From Phytohabitans flavus (lineage in GTDB: Bacteria; Actinomycetota; Actinomycetes; Mycobacteriales; Micromonosporaceae), in the NCBI RefSeq assembly GCF_011764545.1, contig NZ_AP022870.1, positions 3,580,001-3,644,000 on the forward strand: DNA of 64,000 bases, in the 5' to 3' direction. Position 1 is the first letter of the stretch; each line of letters begins with the position of its first letter. The notes below the pieces were generated by a model. The model made no database searches, was not told the origin of the DNA, and saw only the letters and a list, made by a program, of their open reading frames with translations. The position numbers were made by a program, and so were the translations under genes. Below, in pieces: positions 10,586-19,383 of the stretch.

Positions 10586-11542
10586 TTACGGCATGCGGAT
10601 GATCTGGCCGGCGTAGGTGAGACCCGCGCCGAAGCCCAGCAGCAGCACCCGGTCGCCGGGGCTGGTACGGCCGGTCTCGTAGAGCCGGGACAGCGCCAGC
10701 GGCACCGAGGCGGCCGAGGTGTTGCCGGTGTCGACCACGTCGAACATGACGCGGTCCTTGGGGAACCCGAGCGTGCGGGTGAGCGTGTCGATGATGCGGC
10801 GGTTGGCCTGGTGCGGCACGAACCAGTCCACTTCGGACAGCGAGATGCCGGCGGCGGCGCAGGCGCGCTCGGCGACACCCGGCATGGTCGCGGTCGACCA
10901 CTTGTAGACCAGCGGGCCGTCCATCGTCACGAACTCGCGGCCGTCCGGCATCTCGGTCAGCCCGAGCACCTTGTGCCGGCCGCCGTCGCTGCCCCACACC
11001 GTCGGGCCGATGGCGTCCTCTGTGGACCGCGAGACCACCACCGCGCCGGCGCCGTCACCGAAGATGACGAACGTGTCCGGGTCCTCCGGGTTGATCCAGT
11101 CGCTGGTCCGCTCGACGCCGACCACGAGCACGTTGCGGGCGTCGCCGACGCGCACGGCGTTGGAGGCCATCGAGACCGAGTAGGTGAAGCCGGCGCAGAC
11201 CGCGTTCAGGTCGTACGCGCCCGAGGCCGGCAGGCCGATCCGGGTGGCCACCTGCGGGCCGATGCCGGGCATGCGCTGGCGGCGGGTCGCGGTCGCCACG
11301 ATCGTGAGGTCGATCTCGGCTGGGTCGACGTTCGCCATCGCGATCGCCTTCTGGCCCGCGTCGGCGGACATGGTGACCATGTCCTCCTCCGGCGCGGCGT
11401 GGTAGCGGGTCTTGATGCCGGTACGGGACTCGATCCACTCGGGGTCGACCGAGGTGCGCTTGGCGAGCTCCACGTTGGACACGAGATTGGTCGGGCGGTA
11501 CGCGGCGATCCCCGTGATCGCCGAGCCGTACATCTGCTGCAT
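10586..11542 (-). CDS. 3-oxoacyl-ACP synthase III (KAS III/FabH family)
   Basis: 318-residue thiolase-fold condensing enzyme. The complete Cys-His-Asn triad is visible: Cys in NAVCAGFTYS, His in VPHQANRRI and Asn in DTGNTSAAS. KAS III enzymes join an acyl-CoA starter to malonyl-ACP; some cluster-borne relatives acylate or transfer instead. ATG at 11542 has GGGAG four bases upstream; an internal ATG nine bases later is possible. Gene order ketoreductase, KAS III, ACP suggests a dedicated route to a 3-hydroxyacyl-ACP. No dehydratase or enoyl reductase is present in the operon, so further processing would need housekeeping FAS. Confidence 0.92.
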   Translation of the reverse strand: MQQMYGSAITGIAAYRPTNLVSNVELAKRTSVDPEWIESRTGIKTRYHAAPEEDMVTMSADAGQKAIAMANVDPAEIDLTIVATATRRQRMPGIGPQVATRIGLPASGAYDLNAVCAGFTYSVSMASNAVRVGDARNVLVVGVERTSDWINPEDPDTFVIFGDGAGAVVVSRSTEDAIGPTVWGSDGGRHKVLGLTEMPDGREFVTMDGPLVYKWSTATMPGVAERACAAAGISLSEVDWFVPHQANRRIIDTLTRTLGFPKDRVMFDVVDTGNTSAASVPLALSRLYETGRTSPGDRVLLLGFGAGLTYAGQIIRMP

Positions 11543-11556
11543 GTCGCTCCCTAGAG

Positions 11557-12300
11557 TCAGGTGGTGATGCCGCCGTCGACGCGGAACACCTGTCCGGTCA
11601 CATAGGACGATCGCGGCGAGGCGAGGAAGGACACCATGTCGGCGACCTCCTCGGGCGTGCCGAAGCGGCCCAGCAGGGTGCGGCCGAGCAGCTCGGCGGC
11701 TACCTTCTCGGGCAACTGGGTGGTCATGTCGGTGTCGATCAGCCCCGGCGCGACCACGTTGGCGCGAATGCCGTACCGGCCGACCTCGCGGGCCAGCGAC
11801 TGGGTGAAGCCGATGATGCCGGCCTTGGACGCCGCGTAGTTGGTCTGGTTGGCGTTGCCGGACGCGGCGACCGACGACATCGTGACGACCGTGCCGGCCT
11901 TGCGGCGCATGAGCCGGCGGACCAGGGCCCGGCAGACGTGGTACGTGCCGTCCAGGTTGGTGCGCAGCACCGCGTCCCAGTCCTCGTCGTCCATGAGGGC
12001 GAGAGGCCGGTCCCGGGTGATGCCGGCGCACGTGACCAGGGCGTGCACGGGGCCCAGCTCCCGCTCGGTCTCCTCCGCGAACGCGTGCGCCTCGGCCCGG
12101 TCGGCCACGTCGGCGGGGCGGGCGAGCACCCGGGCCCCGACCTCCTGGCACTCCTTGGCCAGCAGCTCGGCGGCCTCCGCGTTCGAGCGGTAGCAGAAGC
12201 TGACGTCGAAGCCGTCCTCGGCCAGGCGGCGCACCACGGCACGGCCGATGCCGCGCGTGCCACCGGTGACGAGCGCGACCGGACGATCGTTGTCGGACAT
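11557..12300 (-). CDS. 3-oxoacyl-ACP reductase (FabG-type SDR)
   Basis: 247-residue short-chain dehydrogenase/reductase. Cofactor motif [15 protein letters not shown], structural CAGITRD, catalytic Ser in MSSVAASG and Tyr-Lys in YAASKAG; the C-terminal [13 protein letters not shown] is typical of FabG. Expected to reduce the 3-oxoacyl thioester made by the adjacent KAS III on the ACP, using NADPH. The ATG at 12300 has only a weak Shine-Dalgarno (GGGCC). The 58-bp gap upstream carries a perfect 14-bp palindrome. Stop codon is 14 bp before the KAS III start, so the genes are co-transcribed. Confidence 0.9.
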   Translation of the reverse strand: MSDNDRPVALVTGGTRGIGRAVVRRLAEDGFDVSFCYRSNAEAAELLAKECQEVGARVLARPADVADRAEAHAFAEETERELGPVHALVTCAGITRDRPLALMDDEDWDAVLRTNLDGTYHVCRALVRRLMRRKAGTVVTMSSVAASGNANQTNYAASKAGIIGFTQSLAREVGRYGIRANVVAPGLIDTDMTTQLPEKVAAELLGRTLLGRFGTPEEVADMVSFLASPRSSYVTGQVFRVDGGITT

Positions 12301-12336
12301 GGCCCAAAGGCTGCCGCCGGGGCCTATACCTTCTCT

Positions 12337-12350
12337 ATAGGGGCCCCTAT
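12337..12350. promoter_or_regulatory. Perfect 14-bp palindrome in the only sizeable gap before fabG
   Basis: ATAGGGGCCCCTAT, with no loop, between the DUF1203 and ketoreductase genes. Just to its left CCTATA (12323-12328) and TATAGG (12336-12341) form a second 6-bp inverted repeat. Lack of loop argues against a terminator and for a protein-binding site; role is inferred. Confidence 0.4.
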
Positions 12351-12358
12351 GAGGCCGC

Positions 12359-12847
12359 CTACGAGGCCAGGCCCATCGCTTCGGCGCGGACCAGCTCGCA
12401 GACGAAGAAGCCGCTGTCGGTGTCGCGCACGTGGATGTACACAACGGAGGGACGCACGAAGATGCGCGCGATGGCCGGCTCCAGCTCGGCGAAGGAGGTC
12501 GGCCGCTCCTCGGCGATCAGCTCGCGGCCGGCCCCGTAGCCGTCCAGGGTCATCGGCAGTCCGGCCAGCCCGGCCGGCACGCCCTGTCCCTTGTAGACGC
12601 CGCACGCGTCCTCGTGGATCTGCACCGGGCTGGGCAAGGGGAACGAGTGGTGACGCCGGAACGGGTCGTAGGTGAACAGGATCCGCCGCTCCACCCCCAT
12701 CCGGAACGGCCGCAGGCAGACCCGGCACGGCCCCGGCGCGTCAGCGATGTCGACGTACGCCGGGTGGCGGTGCTGCGGCGCCCACAGGCTGCCACGCACC
12801 GTCCAGGCGAGCTCCTCGTCGAGCGGAATGACGCGATAGGCGGCCAC
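12359..12847 (-). CDS. DUF1203 family protein
   Basis: 162-residue protein of the DUF1203 family, function unknown. The family core is recognisable: [20 protein letters not shown], then [20 protein letters not shown] and [17 protein letters not shown] at 12847 is preferred to the TTG at 12850 because GGGAGGAG lies 7 nt before it. It is second in the operon, 175 bp after the thioesterase gene. Homologues occur scattered in bacteria without a known reaction, so its place in the peptide pathway is open; two cysteines and several histidines could bind metal. Confidence 0.8.
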   Translation of the reverse strand: MAAYRVIPLDEELAWTVRGSLWAPQHRHPAYVDIADAPGPCRVCLRPFRMGVERRILFTYDPFRRHHSFPLPSPVQIHEDACGVYKGQGVPAGLAGLPMTLDGYGAGRELIAEERPTSFAELEPAIARIFVRPSVVYIHVRDTDSGFFVCELVRAEAMGLAS

Positions 12848-13024
12848 CAAACTGCTCCTCCCGCAAGCCGTAGTGACGCCGTGACGCTATTCCCTACGGC
12901 GAGGGCGACACCAGGACGTAAGCACCCGGATCGGACTGCACCTAGCACCACCCCCGAGTCGGGCACCAGCGCTACTGACTTTCGGTCCGCGGGCCGGCAC
13001 TCTGGGCACATGCTGTCCGATGAC

Positions 13025-13789
13025 TCAGGCACGCAGCGCCGCGGCATCCAGCCGTCCGGCGATATCGGCCACGAGGGCGGGCTCGCACTGGACGAGATAG
13101 AAGTGGTCGCCGGGGAAGATCCGCTGGGCATAGCCGCCCGCGGTCAGCTCGGCCCACGCCGGCAGCGCCCGCACGCCGCAGGCTGGGTCGCGGTCCCCGC
13201 CGTAGGCGACGATGCCAGCCCGCACCCGCCGCCGCGCGAAGGCGTGCGTCTCCAGCAGGCGGTAGTCGTCGCGCAGCGCCGGCAGCACCAGCGCCCGCAG
13301 GTCCGGGTCGGCGAAGACGAGCGGGTCGGGGTTGCCCAGGCGCTCGACCTCGGCGAGCAGCCCTGCCTCGTCGGCCAGGTGCAGGGTGGTCGCCTCCGCA
13401 CGGTGCGGCGCGGGCCGCCCGGACACCAGCAGCCGCGTGGGCGACACGCCGTGCCGCTCCTCGAGCCGGCTGGTCACCTCAAAGGCGAGCAGCGCGCCCA
13501 TGCTGTGACCGAAGAAGGCGACCGGCTTGTCGAGCAGTGGCAGCATGGCGCCGGTGATCTCGTCAGCAAGCTCCCCCAGCGACGCGGGAAACGGGTCCAC
13601 GAGGCGGTCCTGCCGCCCGGCGTACCGGATGGCCAGCACCTCGACGCCGGGTAGGCGGTCGGCCCAGGTCCGGAAGAACGTCGCCGTGCCACCCGCGTGC
13701 GGGAAGCAGACCAGGCGAGCGGAGGGAGCGCGCAGGGGGCGAAGCACCCGGTAGGACTGGTCGTCCAACTCGTCCATCTCCTTCTGCAT
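13025..13789 (-). CDS. Type II thioesterase (NRPS editing)
   Basis: About 254-residue alpha/beta hydrolase of the TEII family that removes mis-primed groups from carrier domains. Seen: CFPHAGGTATFF, nucleophile elbow FGHSMGALLAFE, and the catalytic His in GDHFYLVQCEP near the end. It is the first gene of the NRPS operon, reading away from the SARP gene. The start is ambiguous: ATG at 13789 lacks a clear ribosome site, ATG at 13777 directly abuts AAGGAG, and TTG at 13768 has AAGGAG at a normal nine-base spacing. All three give a complete domain. No thioesterase is fused to the NRPS, so this protein might also take part in release. Confidence 0.88.
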   Translation of the reverse strand: MQKEMDELDDQSYRVLRPLRAPSARLVCFPHAGGTATFFRTWADRLPGVEVLAIRYAGRQDRLVDPFPASLGELADEITGAMLPLLDKPVAFFGHSMGALLAFEVTSRLEERHGVSPTRLLVSGRPAPHRAEATTLHLADEAGLLAEVERLGNPDPLVFADPDLRALVLPALRDDYRLLETHAFARRRVRAGIVAYGGDRDPACGVRALPAWAELTAGGYAQRIFPGDHFYLVQCEPALVADIAGRLDAAALRA

Positions 13790-14403
13790 GAGACGTGTGC
13801 CACAATTCTTCGCGTGGCCGGGAAGTATTATCGCGCCATTCGAGGCACGCAAACTCACGTTAATACGTGTGCTACAACATACGCAAATGCAAGTCGCACA
13901 CAGCCGGTACGCGCACCGCGTATCGGCTTTTGACGTCACTACCCGCACCCCTGATACGTCGGGTTTCTGACGTTGTATCAAATCGCAGGTTTCGCGCTCG
14001 GTAAAACCGAATCCGAGCACTCTTCGCGTCCCGATAGCTGGTCAGAATCGCGACGTATTTGGTCACACCACAAAAGGGTCGATCCACCCAATCAGGGCAC
14101 TTTGCCAACGACATCCGTCCGATTTGCCGGGTAAAGGTCTCTATTGCGACCGCGCGCTACATTGCCTCAGATGTCGAGCGTGTTACCTCAAGCTTTTACG
14201 TACTTCGTTGACACTGCACAACCACACCCCTACATTCGTCGCGGGGGAAGGACTTGTAAGACCCGGGGGACGCACGTGTTCAGAGGGCATCGCTCGCTGT
14301 CATTTTTTGCAGGCACGCCGTTTCGACAGACGTCATCAGCCATTCAATCCAGTCACCGTCCGGGGTTCTGACACCAATGTTCCAAAGGTGGAAGGGAGGC
14401 CAG
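13790..14403. promoter_or_regulatory. Divergent promoter region between thioesterase operon and SARP gene
   Basis: About 610 bp without a convincing gene and visibly AT-richer than the flanks. It must contain promoters for both directions. Seen: an inverted repeat TGATAC (13952-13957) / GTATCA (13975-13980), a heptamer ACGCAAA repeated directly at 13847-13853 and 13881-13887 (34-bp period, in the right place for a SARP-type operator upstream of the thioesterase gene, though SARP repeats are usually 11 or 22 bp apart), and a good sigma-70-type promoter for the plus strand described separately. Confidence 0.6.
14208..14236 (+). promoter_or_regulatory. Sigma-70/HrdB-like promoter for the SARP gene
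   Basis: TTGACA (14208-14213), 17-bp spacer, TACATT (14231-14236). The match to consensus is strong and the direction fits the SARP gene, leaving a leader of about 160 nt before its ribosome site AGGGAGG at 14393-14399. Confidence 0.6.
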
Positions 14404-17400
14404 ATGGAGCTTCGCATTCTCGGACCGGTCGAGATTTGGACCGATGACGATCGCAACTCGCTGGACGGCTCGAAGCAGCGCACGGTGCTGGCGGCACTGC
14501 TCCTGGCGCGCGAGCGGATGATCTCGGATTACCAGCTCAGCGCGCTGCTGTGGGGCGCCGACCCGCCCGCGACGATGAACGCGCAGATCTACACGTACAT
14601 CTCGCGGCTGCGCAAGCTGTTGGGCGAGAGCGCCTCGATCGTCCGGCAGCGCCCGGGCTACCTGCTGCGGATCGGCACCGCCCGCTTCGACTTCGCCGAC
14701 TTCGAGCAGCACACGCGGCTGGGCCGGGCGGCGCTCAAGGAGGGGCGGTACGCCGACGCCGCCGGCCACTTCCGCGCCGGGCTGACCCTGTGGCGCGGGC
14801 CGGCGCTGACCGACGTCACCGAGTTCCTGGCCGACGTCGAGGTGCCCCGGCTGGAGGAGGCGCGGATGGCCGCGCTGGAGAGCCGCATCGAGGCGGACCT
14901 CGCGCTCGGCCGGCACACGCAGCTCGTCGCCGAGCTGACGGGGCTCGTGGCGGCGTACCCACTCGCCGAGCGCCTGCGCGCGCAGCTGATGCTCGCGCTC
15001 TTCCGCTCCGACCGGCAGGCCGACGCGCTCGCCGTGTACCAGACCGGCCGGCGGATCCTCGCCGACGAGCTGGGCGTCGACCCCGGTCCGGCGCTCTCCA
15101 AAGCGCACTGGGAGGTCCTGGCCGGCGAGGTACCGCCGGTGCCGGCAGCCGAGCCGCGAGTGGTGAGCGGTTGGACCCGCCCGCACCCCGCGATGCTCCC
15201 CGCCGACATCGCCGACATCACCGGCCGGGCGACCGAGGTGGAGCAGCTGCGAGGGATGCTCGGCCACGGGCGCCCGGACGGTGCCGGGCGGCCGGCCGTC
15301 GCCGTGGTGCACGGCATGCCGGGCGTGGGCAAGAGCGCGCTCGCCGTGCACGCGCTGCACGGGCGGGTCGACGAGTTCCCGGACGGGCAGCTCTACGCCG
15401 ACCTCGGCGGGTCCACGGGCCACCCGGCCGCACCCACCGACGTGCTCGCCGGCTTCCTGGCGGCGCTGGGCGTGTTGCCCGCCGCGATTCCCGCCGACGA
15501 GGCCGGCCGGGTGCAGCTCTACCGCAGCCAGATCGCCGCACGCCGGTTGCTCGTACTGCTCGACAACGCCGTCGACGGCCGGCAGGTGCGGTCGCTGCTA
15601 CCGGGCGGCGCCGCCTGCGCGGTCGTGATCACCAGCCGGTCCCGGCTCAGCACCCTGGCCGGCGCCCGCGCGCTGCGACTGGATCCGCTCCCCACCCCGG
15701 CGGCCGAGGAGCTTGTGCGCGCCGCCGTCGGGCCCGAGCGGGTGGCCGGGCAGGCGTGCGCGCTGCACCGCCTGGTCCAGCTCTGCGGCGGGCTGCCGCT
15801 GGCGCTGCGCGCCGCCGCGGCCCGGCTGGTGAGCAGGCCGCACTGGCCGCTGGCCTGGCTCGCCGACCGGATCGCGGACGACGTGCGCGCCCTCGACGAG
15901 CTGCGGCACGGCGAGATCGACGTACGCGGCAGCCTGGAGACCGGCTACCGCGGGCTGAGTGAGCTGGCCCGCGCCGCGCTGCGCCGGCTGGCCCTGCTCG
16001 ACGTCGACGTCCTGCCCGCCTGGGCCTCCGCGGCCGTACTCGGCGTCGCGGAGGAGCGGGGCGAGGACGTCACCGCCGAGCTTGTCGAGGCCAACCTGCT
16101 CGACATCGAGGTCACCGCCGGCGGTCCCCGCTACCGCATCCACCCGCTGGTCCGCCGGTTCGCGAGGGAGCGGGCGCTGGCCGACGACCCGCCGGCCGAG
16201 CGGGCCTCCTCGGTCGACCGCGCCTTCGGCGCCTGGCTGTGGCTGGCCGGCGAGGCCGACCGCCGGCTGCCCGACCGGGAGGCGCCGACCGAGCGGCGCC
16301 CGCGGCTCGCCACCGGTGCCACGGCCCGCTGGCGGATCGGCGCCCGGCTCGCCAAGGCGGTCGGCGCCGCGCCGCTGGACTGGTTCGCTGCGGAGACCCC
16401 CACGCTGCGCCAACTGGTGCGGCAGGCCGCCACGGGCGGGCTGCCACATGCGGCGTGGGAGATCGCGCACACGTCGGCCAGCTTCTTCGAGATCGACGGC
16501 CGGTACGAGGAGTGGCAGTGCACCCACCAGCGGGCGCTGACCGCGGTGCGGGCCGGCGGCGACGAGTTCGGCGAGGCGGTGATGCTGCTCGGACTGGCCC
16601 GGCTCTCCGCCTCCCTCGACGACGTGGGCGCCCGGCTCACGTACGCGGACCGCGCCGCCCGCCTCTTCCGCGCCGCCGGCGACCACGCGCGGGAGGCCGA
16701 GGCGCTCACGCACGTCGGCACCGCGTACCGGCAGACCGGCCACTTCGAGCGGGCCGACAGCCAACTGACCCGCGCGGTCGAGCTCGCCGCGTCCGCCGAC
16801 GACCCGGGTGCCCGCGCGGCGACCCACAAGGCCGTCGGCGACCTGCTCTTCGACCAGGAGCGGCTGCCGGACGCCGCCGAGGAGTACGCGCACGCGCTGC
16901 GCCTGTGGCGCCGCCTGGGTCACCGGCGCCATGTCGCGGGAGTCTCGCGCCGCCTCGGCAAGGTCGAGCGCGAACGCGGCCAGTACGACGAGGCCGCGAT
17001 GCGCCTCGGGGAGGCGGCCGGGCTGGCCACGGCTATGGGCGACCGCGCACTCGCCGCGGCGGTGCAGGTCGGCCAGGGCCAGCTCGCCCAGTCCGCCGGC
17101 CAGGCCAACGCCGCGCGGCACGCGTTCACCCAGGCCATCCGGGCGTTCGACACGCTCGGGCTGGTCCGCCGCTCCGGGCACGCGGCCGCGCTCCAGGGCC
17201 TCGGCGAGCTGGCGCTGGCGGAGGGACGGGTTGCCGCCGCCGTGCAGATGCTGACCGACGCGGCGGACGTGTGGCGGTGCCTGGCGATGCCGTTGCGGCG
17301 GGCGCGCACCCTCGCCACGCTCGGCGACGCCCAGGTGGCCTGCGGCCATACCGAAGACGCGGTCGCGACCTGGCAAACCGTGACCGACCTGCGCGAACGT

Positions 17401-17430
17401 ACGGTGGTCGCCGACTCACGCACGCTGTAG
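14404..17430 (+). CDS. SARP family transcriptional regulator with NB-ARC and TPR domains (AfsR-type)
   Basis: 1008-residue regulator, likely pathway-specific activator of the divergent NRPS operon. N-terminal winged helix (MELRILGPVEIW; SDYQLSALLWG) followed by a BTAD domain to about residue 245. Then an NB-ARC ATPase with Walker A VVHGMPGVGKSALAV and Walker B LLVLLDNAV, and a C-terminal TPR array (about residues 700-1000). ATG at 14404 is chosen because AGGGAGG lies four bases upstream; an in-frame ATG at 14377 has no ribosome site. In AfsR the ATPase and TPR parts gate DNA binding. The frame is intact throughout. Confidence 0.9.
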   Translation: MELRILGPVEIWTDDDRNSLDGSKQRTVLAALLLARERMISDYQLSALLWGADPPATMNAQIYTYISRLRKLLGESASIVRQRPGYLLRIGTARFDFADFEQHTRLGRAALKEGRYADAAGHFRAGLTLWRGPALTDVTEFLADVEVPRLEEARMAALESRIEADLALGRHTQLVAELTGLVAAYPLAERLRAQLMLALFRSDRQADALAVYQTGRRILADELGVDPGPALSKAHWEVLAGEVPPVPAAEPRVVSGWTRPHPAMLPADIADITGRATEVEQLRGMLGHGRPDGAGRPAVAVVHGMPGVGKSALAVHALHGRVDEFPDGQLYADLGGSTGHPAAPTDVLAGFLAALGVLPAAIPADEAGRVQLYRSQIAARRLLVLLDNAVDGRQVRSLLPGGAACAVVITSRSRLSTLAGARALRLDPLPTPAAEELVRAAVGPERVAGQACALHRLVQLCGGLPLALRAAAARLVSRPHWPLAWLADRIADDVRALDELRHGEIDVRGSLETGYRGLSELARAALRRLALLDVDVLPAWASAAVLGVAEERGEDVTAELVEANLLDIEVTAGGPRYRIHPLVRRFARERALADDPPAERASSVDRAFGAWLWLAGEADRRLPDREAPTERRPRLATGATARWRIGARLAKAVGAAPLDWFAAETPTLRQLVRQAATGGLPHAAWEIAHTSASFFEIDGRYEEWQCTHQRALTAVRAGGDEFGEAVMLLGLARLSASLDDVGARLTYADRAARLFRAAGDHAREAEALTHVGTAYRQTGHFERADSQLTRAVELAASADDPGARAATHKAVGDLLFDQERLPDAAEEYAHALRLWRRLGHRRHVAGVSRRLGKVERERGQYDEAAMRLGEAAGLATAMGDRALAAAVQVGQGQLAQSAGQANAARHAFTQAIRAFDTLGLVRRSGHAAALQGLGELALAEGRVAAAVQMLTDAADVWRCLAMPLRRARTLATLGDAQVACGHTEDAVATWQTVTDLRERTVVADSRTL

Positions 17431-17435
17431 GCCCC

Positions 17436-17465
17436 GGTGCGCCGTCTCCCCCGGGAGGCGGCACC
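17436..17465 (+). terminator. Strong hairpin after the SARP gene
   Basis: Six bases after the stop, GCCGTCTCCC and GGGAGGCGGC pair around a two-base loop (one G-T pair), extended outward by GGT/ACC with a small bulge. No T-tract, as is common for actinobacterial terminators. Confidence 0.6.
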
Positions 17466-17546
17466 GCGGCGGGCCGGGTTTCCGAGCCAGCGCGCTCTTT
17501 GGCTCATCGGGTCTGTCCACAATGGCGGCGTCAGGATCGAGATTTG

Positions 17547-17612
17547 GGCTACCGCGACGTCCGCTGTGGTCCGGACCGCTGCTCCCGCGGCCTCGCCCTC
17601 CGCGACACACAA
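17547..17612 (+). repeat. Dispersed palindromic repeat, copy A
   Basis: About 66 bp opening CTACCGCGACGTCCGC and ending CCTCGCCCTCCGCG with ACACAA. Centre is the perfect palindrome GGTCCGGACC (17568-17577). The same sequence recurs near 19.99, 24.5, 38.95/40.32 kb and, diverged, 17.75 kb. Confidence 0.85.
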
Positions 17613-17752
17613 CCCTGCCGCTGGCCTCCCGGCCGGCGGCCCGAGCAGACCCGCGAGAACGCCGGATCCATAGAGCATTCGCGGCCGGTCACAGGATCGT
17701 CCACAGTAGATGTTGGAGCCAGGCGCTATCGCCCGCTTATCCGCATGGCCCA

Positions 17753-17790
17753 GGCCGCGGGAGCAGCGGCCTTGACCACGGCGGACGCCG
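17753..17790 (-). repeat. Dispersed palindromic repeat, diverged copy E
   Basis: Plus strand reads GGCCGCGGGAGCAGCGG, then a diverged centre (CCTTGACC instead of TCCGGACC) and ACGGCGGAC. Same family as copy A, opposite orientation, 140 bp away. Confidence 0.6.
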
Positions 17791-17807
17791 CACCGTGGGA
17801 GGGCGGG

Positions 17808-19001
17808 TCAGCTGGCCGCTTCCAGCCGGTCGAGATTCTGGCGTGCCGCGGCCGTCTCCGGGTGCTGCTCGCCGTACCGCACGACGCATACGTCAAGGAC
17901 GGCGGCCAGTTCCGTCGCGGCGTTGGCCACGTCGCCTTGCAGCAGCATCACCCGGGCGATCCCGTTACCGGCTACCAGGTGCTGTGGGTGTGGCCCGCCC
18001 GGCAGCCGGCCGCACAGCTCGGCGGCCCGTTCGTACATGCGGTACGCCGCGGTCAAGTCCCGCTGCTCGCGCAGCACCATGGCGAGGTCGTTCAGTGCGG
18101 CCACGGTACGCAGGTCGGCCTCGCCATGACGCTCCACGCAGTCCGCCACGGCCTGCTCGGACAACGCCCTGGCGCCGGCAAGGTCACCGACGGCCAGGCA
18201 GGCGGTCGCGGGATCGTCCGGGGCGGCCTCCCGCTGCGCGATGAGCGTGTCAGGATGCGACGGCCCAAGGATCCGCGCGTACAGCTCGGCGCCCTGCTGG
18301 TGCAACGCACCCACCTGCGGCGTGGCGGCGCTCCTGGCGACACCGTTCAGCGCGGCGACGGTCTCCGGGTGCGCGTCGTCCAGCAACCGCCGGCAGCGCG
18401 CGAGGGTGTCCTGGTACCGCTCCCCCGCCGCCTCCCGCTCACCCCGGGTCAGCAGCACCGCCGCGAGACCGTTGGCCGCGGCGAGGGTCGATACGGCATC
18501 GTCGCCTTCCTCGGTGCGGCTCAGCTCGTACGCCCGCTGCCAGACCGCCACGGCACGCCCGAGGTCGCCCTGCGCCACACGCACCGAGGCGAGCCCCTGG
18601 AGCAAATCCATCATGTACTGACCGGACTCCCCACCCAGCCGACCGGACGCGGCGACGGCCTCCTCGAAACGCTCGGCGGCGCCGGTCAGGTCCCCGCGCT
18701 CGGCCCGGTCCAGCGCGTCCACGTACACCTCATGAACGCCGTCGACACCGCGCCGCGACGCCCGGGCCCCGCGCACCTCCACCCACTTCAACCAGCCCAC
18801 CCAGCCGCCAAGCACCGCCAGCACGACAAGCACCCACCAGCCCAGACGCTCGACCAACGCAGCGACAAGAAACACCACGACACAACCGATGAAGACGATC
18901 GCCGCCGCGTACGCGATGCCACGGCTCAGCCTCTGCCCAGGCGCGGACCCTCCGGTCTCCTGCATCGCCACATCATCGTGGGCACCCGCAACCTCAATCA
19001 A
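17808..19001 (-). CDS. Membrane-anchored TPR protein
   Basis: About 397 residues. Two adjacent transmembrane helices (IAYAAAIVFIGCVVVFLVAAL and WWVLVVLAVLGGWVGWLKW, residues about 28-72) precede a cytoplasmic tetratricopeptide array of the kinesin-light-chain type, with repeated 'HPETVAALNGVA', 'HPDTLIAQREAA', 'HPETAAARQNL' units. Probably a scaffold; partner unknown. TTG at 19001 overlaps the TGA of the preceding small gene; ATG 36 bases later (MQETGGSAPG) is an alternative start. The two genes form an operon. Convergent with the SARP gene. Confidence 0.75.
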   Translation of the reverse strand: MIEVAGAHDDVAMQETGGSAPGQRLSRGIAYAAAIVFIGCVVVFLVAALVERLGWWVLVVLAVLGGWVGWLKWVEVRGARASRRGVDGVHEVYVDALDRAERGDLTGAAERFEEAVAASGRLGGESGQYMMDLLQGLASVRVAQGDLGRAVAVWQRAYELSRTEEGDDAVSTLAAANGLAAVLLTRGEREAAGERYQDTLARCRRLLDDAHPETVAALNGVARSAATPQVGALHQQGAELYARILGPSHPDTLIAQREAAPDDPATACLAVGDLAGARALSEQAVADCVERHGEADLRTVAALNDLAMVLREQRDLTAAYRMYERAAELCGRLPGGPHPQHLVAGNGIARVMLLQGDVANAATELAAVLDVCVVRYGEQHPETAAARQNLDRLEAAS

Positions 19002-19288
19002 TCGATCAGCGATCCGTCTGGTCGCATGATCTCGTCACGGCATAGAGGGGAGAACGCGGACCAGCCACCGTCGTCGATGGCCACGACCATGCGAACCCGT
19101 CCATCACCGTCGTCCACGGCAAAGCTCACCACGCTGTAGCGCTTTCCGTCCTCCCCGGCGACCTGCCGCAACTCGCTGTCATCGAGCATCAGCCGCCACC
19201 GCGCATAATCCAGCCGGCGCCACTCTGCCAAACGCTCCTCAGCCAGCCGCGCTGCCAGCGCCTTGTTCAACCCCACGCGGATGAGCAT
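18998..19288 (-). CDS. Conserved small hypothetical protein
   Basis: 96 residues from an ATG at 19288 with AGGTG upstream. N-terminal basic helix (LNKALAARLAEERLAEWRRL), then a beta-rich part, KRYSVVSFAVDDGDGRVRMV and DDGGWSAFSPLC. I do not recognise a family with a known function. It overlaps the start of the membrane TPR gene, so the two are likely translated together. Confidence 0.65.
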   Translation of the reverse strand: MLIRVGLNKALAARLAEERLAEWRRLDYARWRLMLDDSELRQVAGEDGKRYSVVSFAVDDGDGRVRMVVAIDDGGWSAFSPLCRDEIMRPDGSLID

Positions 19289-19383
19289 GCCGCACCTGTT
19301 CTGCGTTGAACGTCGGCGTAACAGTGGGGGCGACGTCAAGCCCGCCTGTTCCCAAGACTCCGATTCCGTCTGAGGCGCCCGTG

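Larger units (their letters stand above)
17431..17807. other. Intergenic region with two repeat copies in opposite orientation
   Basis: No gene is supported between the SARP gene and the convergent TPR gene. The stretch holds the hairpin above, one good copy of the dispersed repeat at 17547-17612 and a diverged, inverted copy at 17753-17790. Confidence 0.7.

Noticed and set aside
14124..14376. Short open frames in the SARP leader
   Set aside because: No ribosome site and no similarity; they overlap the promoter itself.
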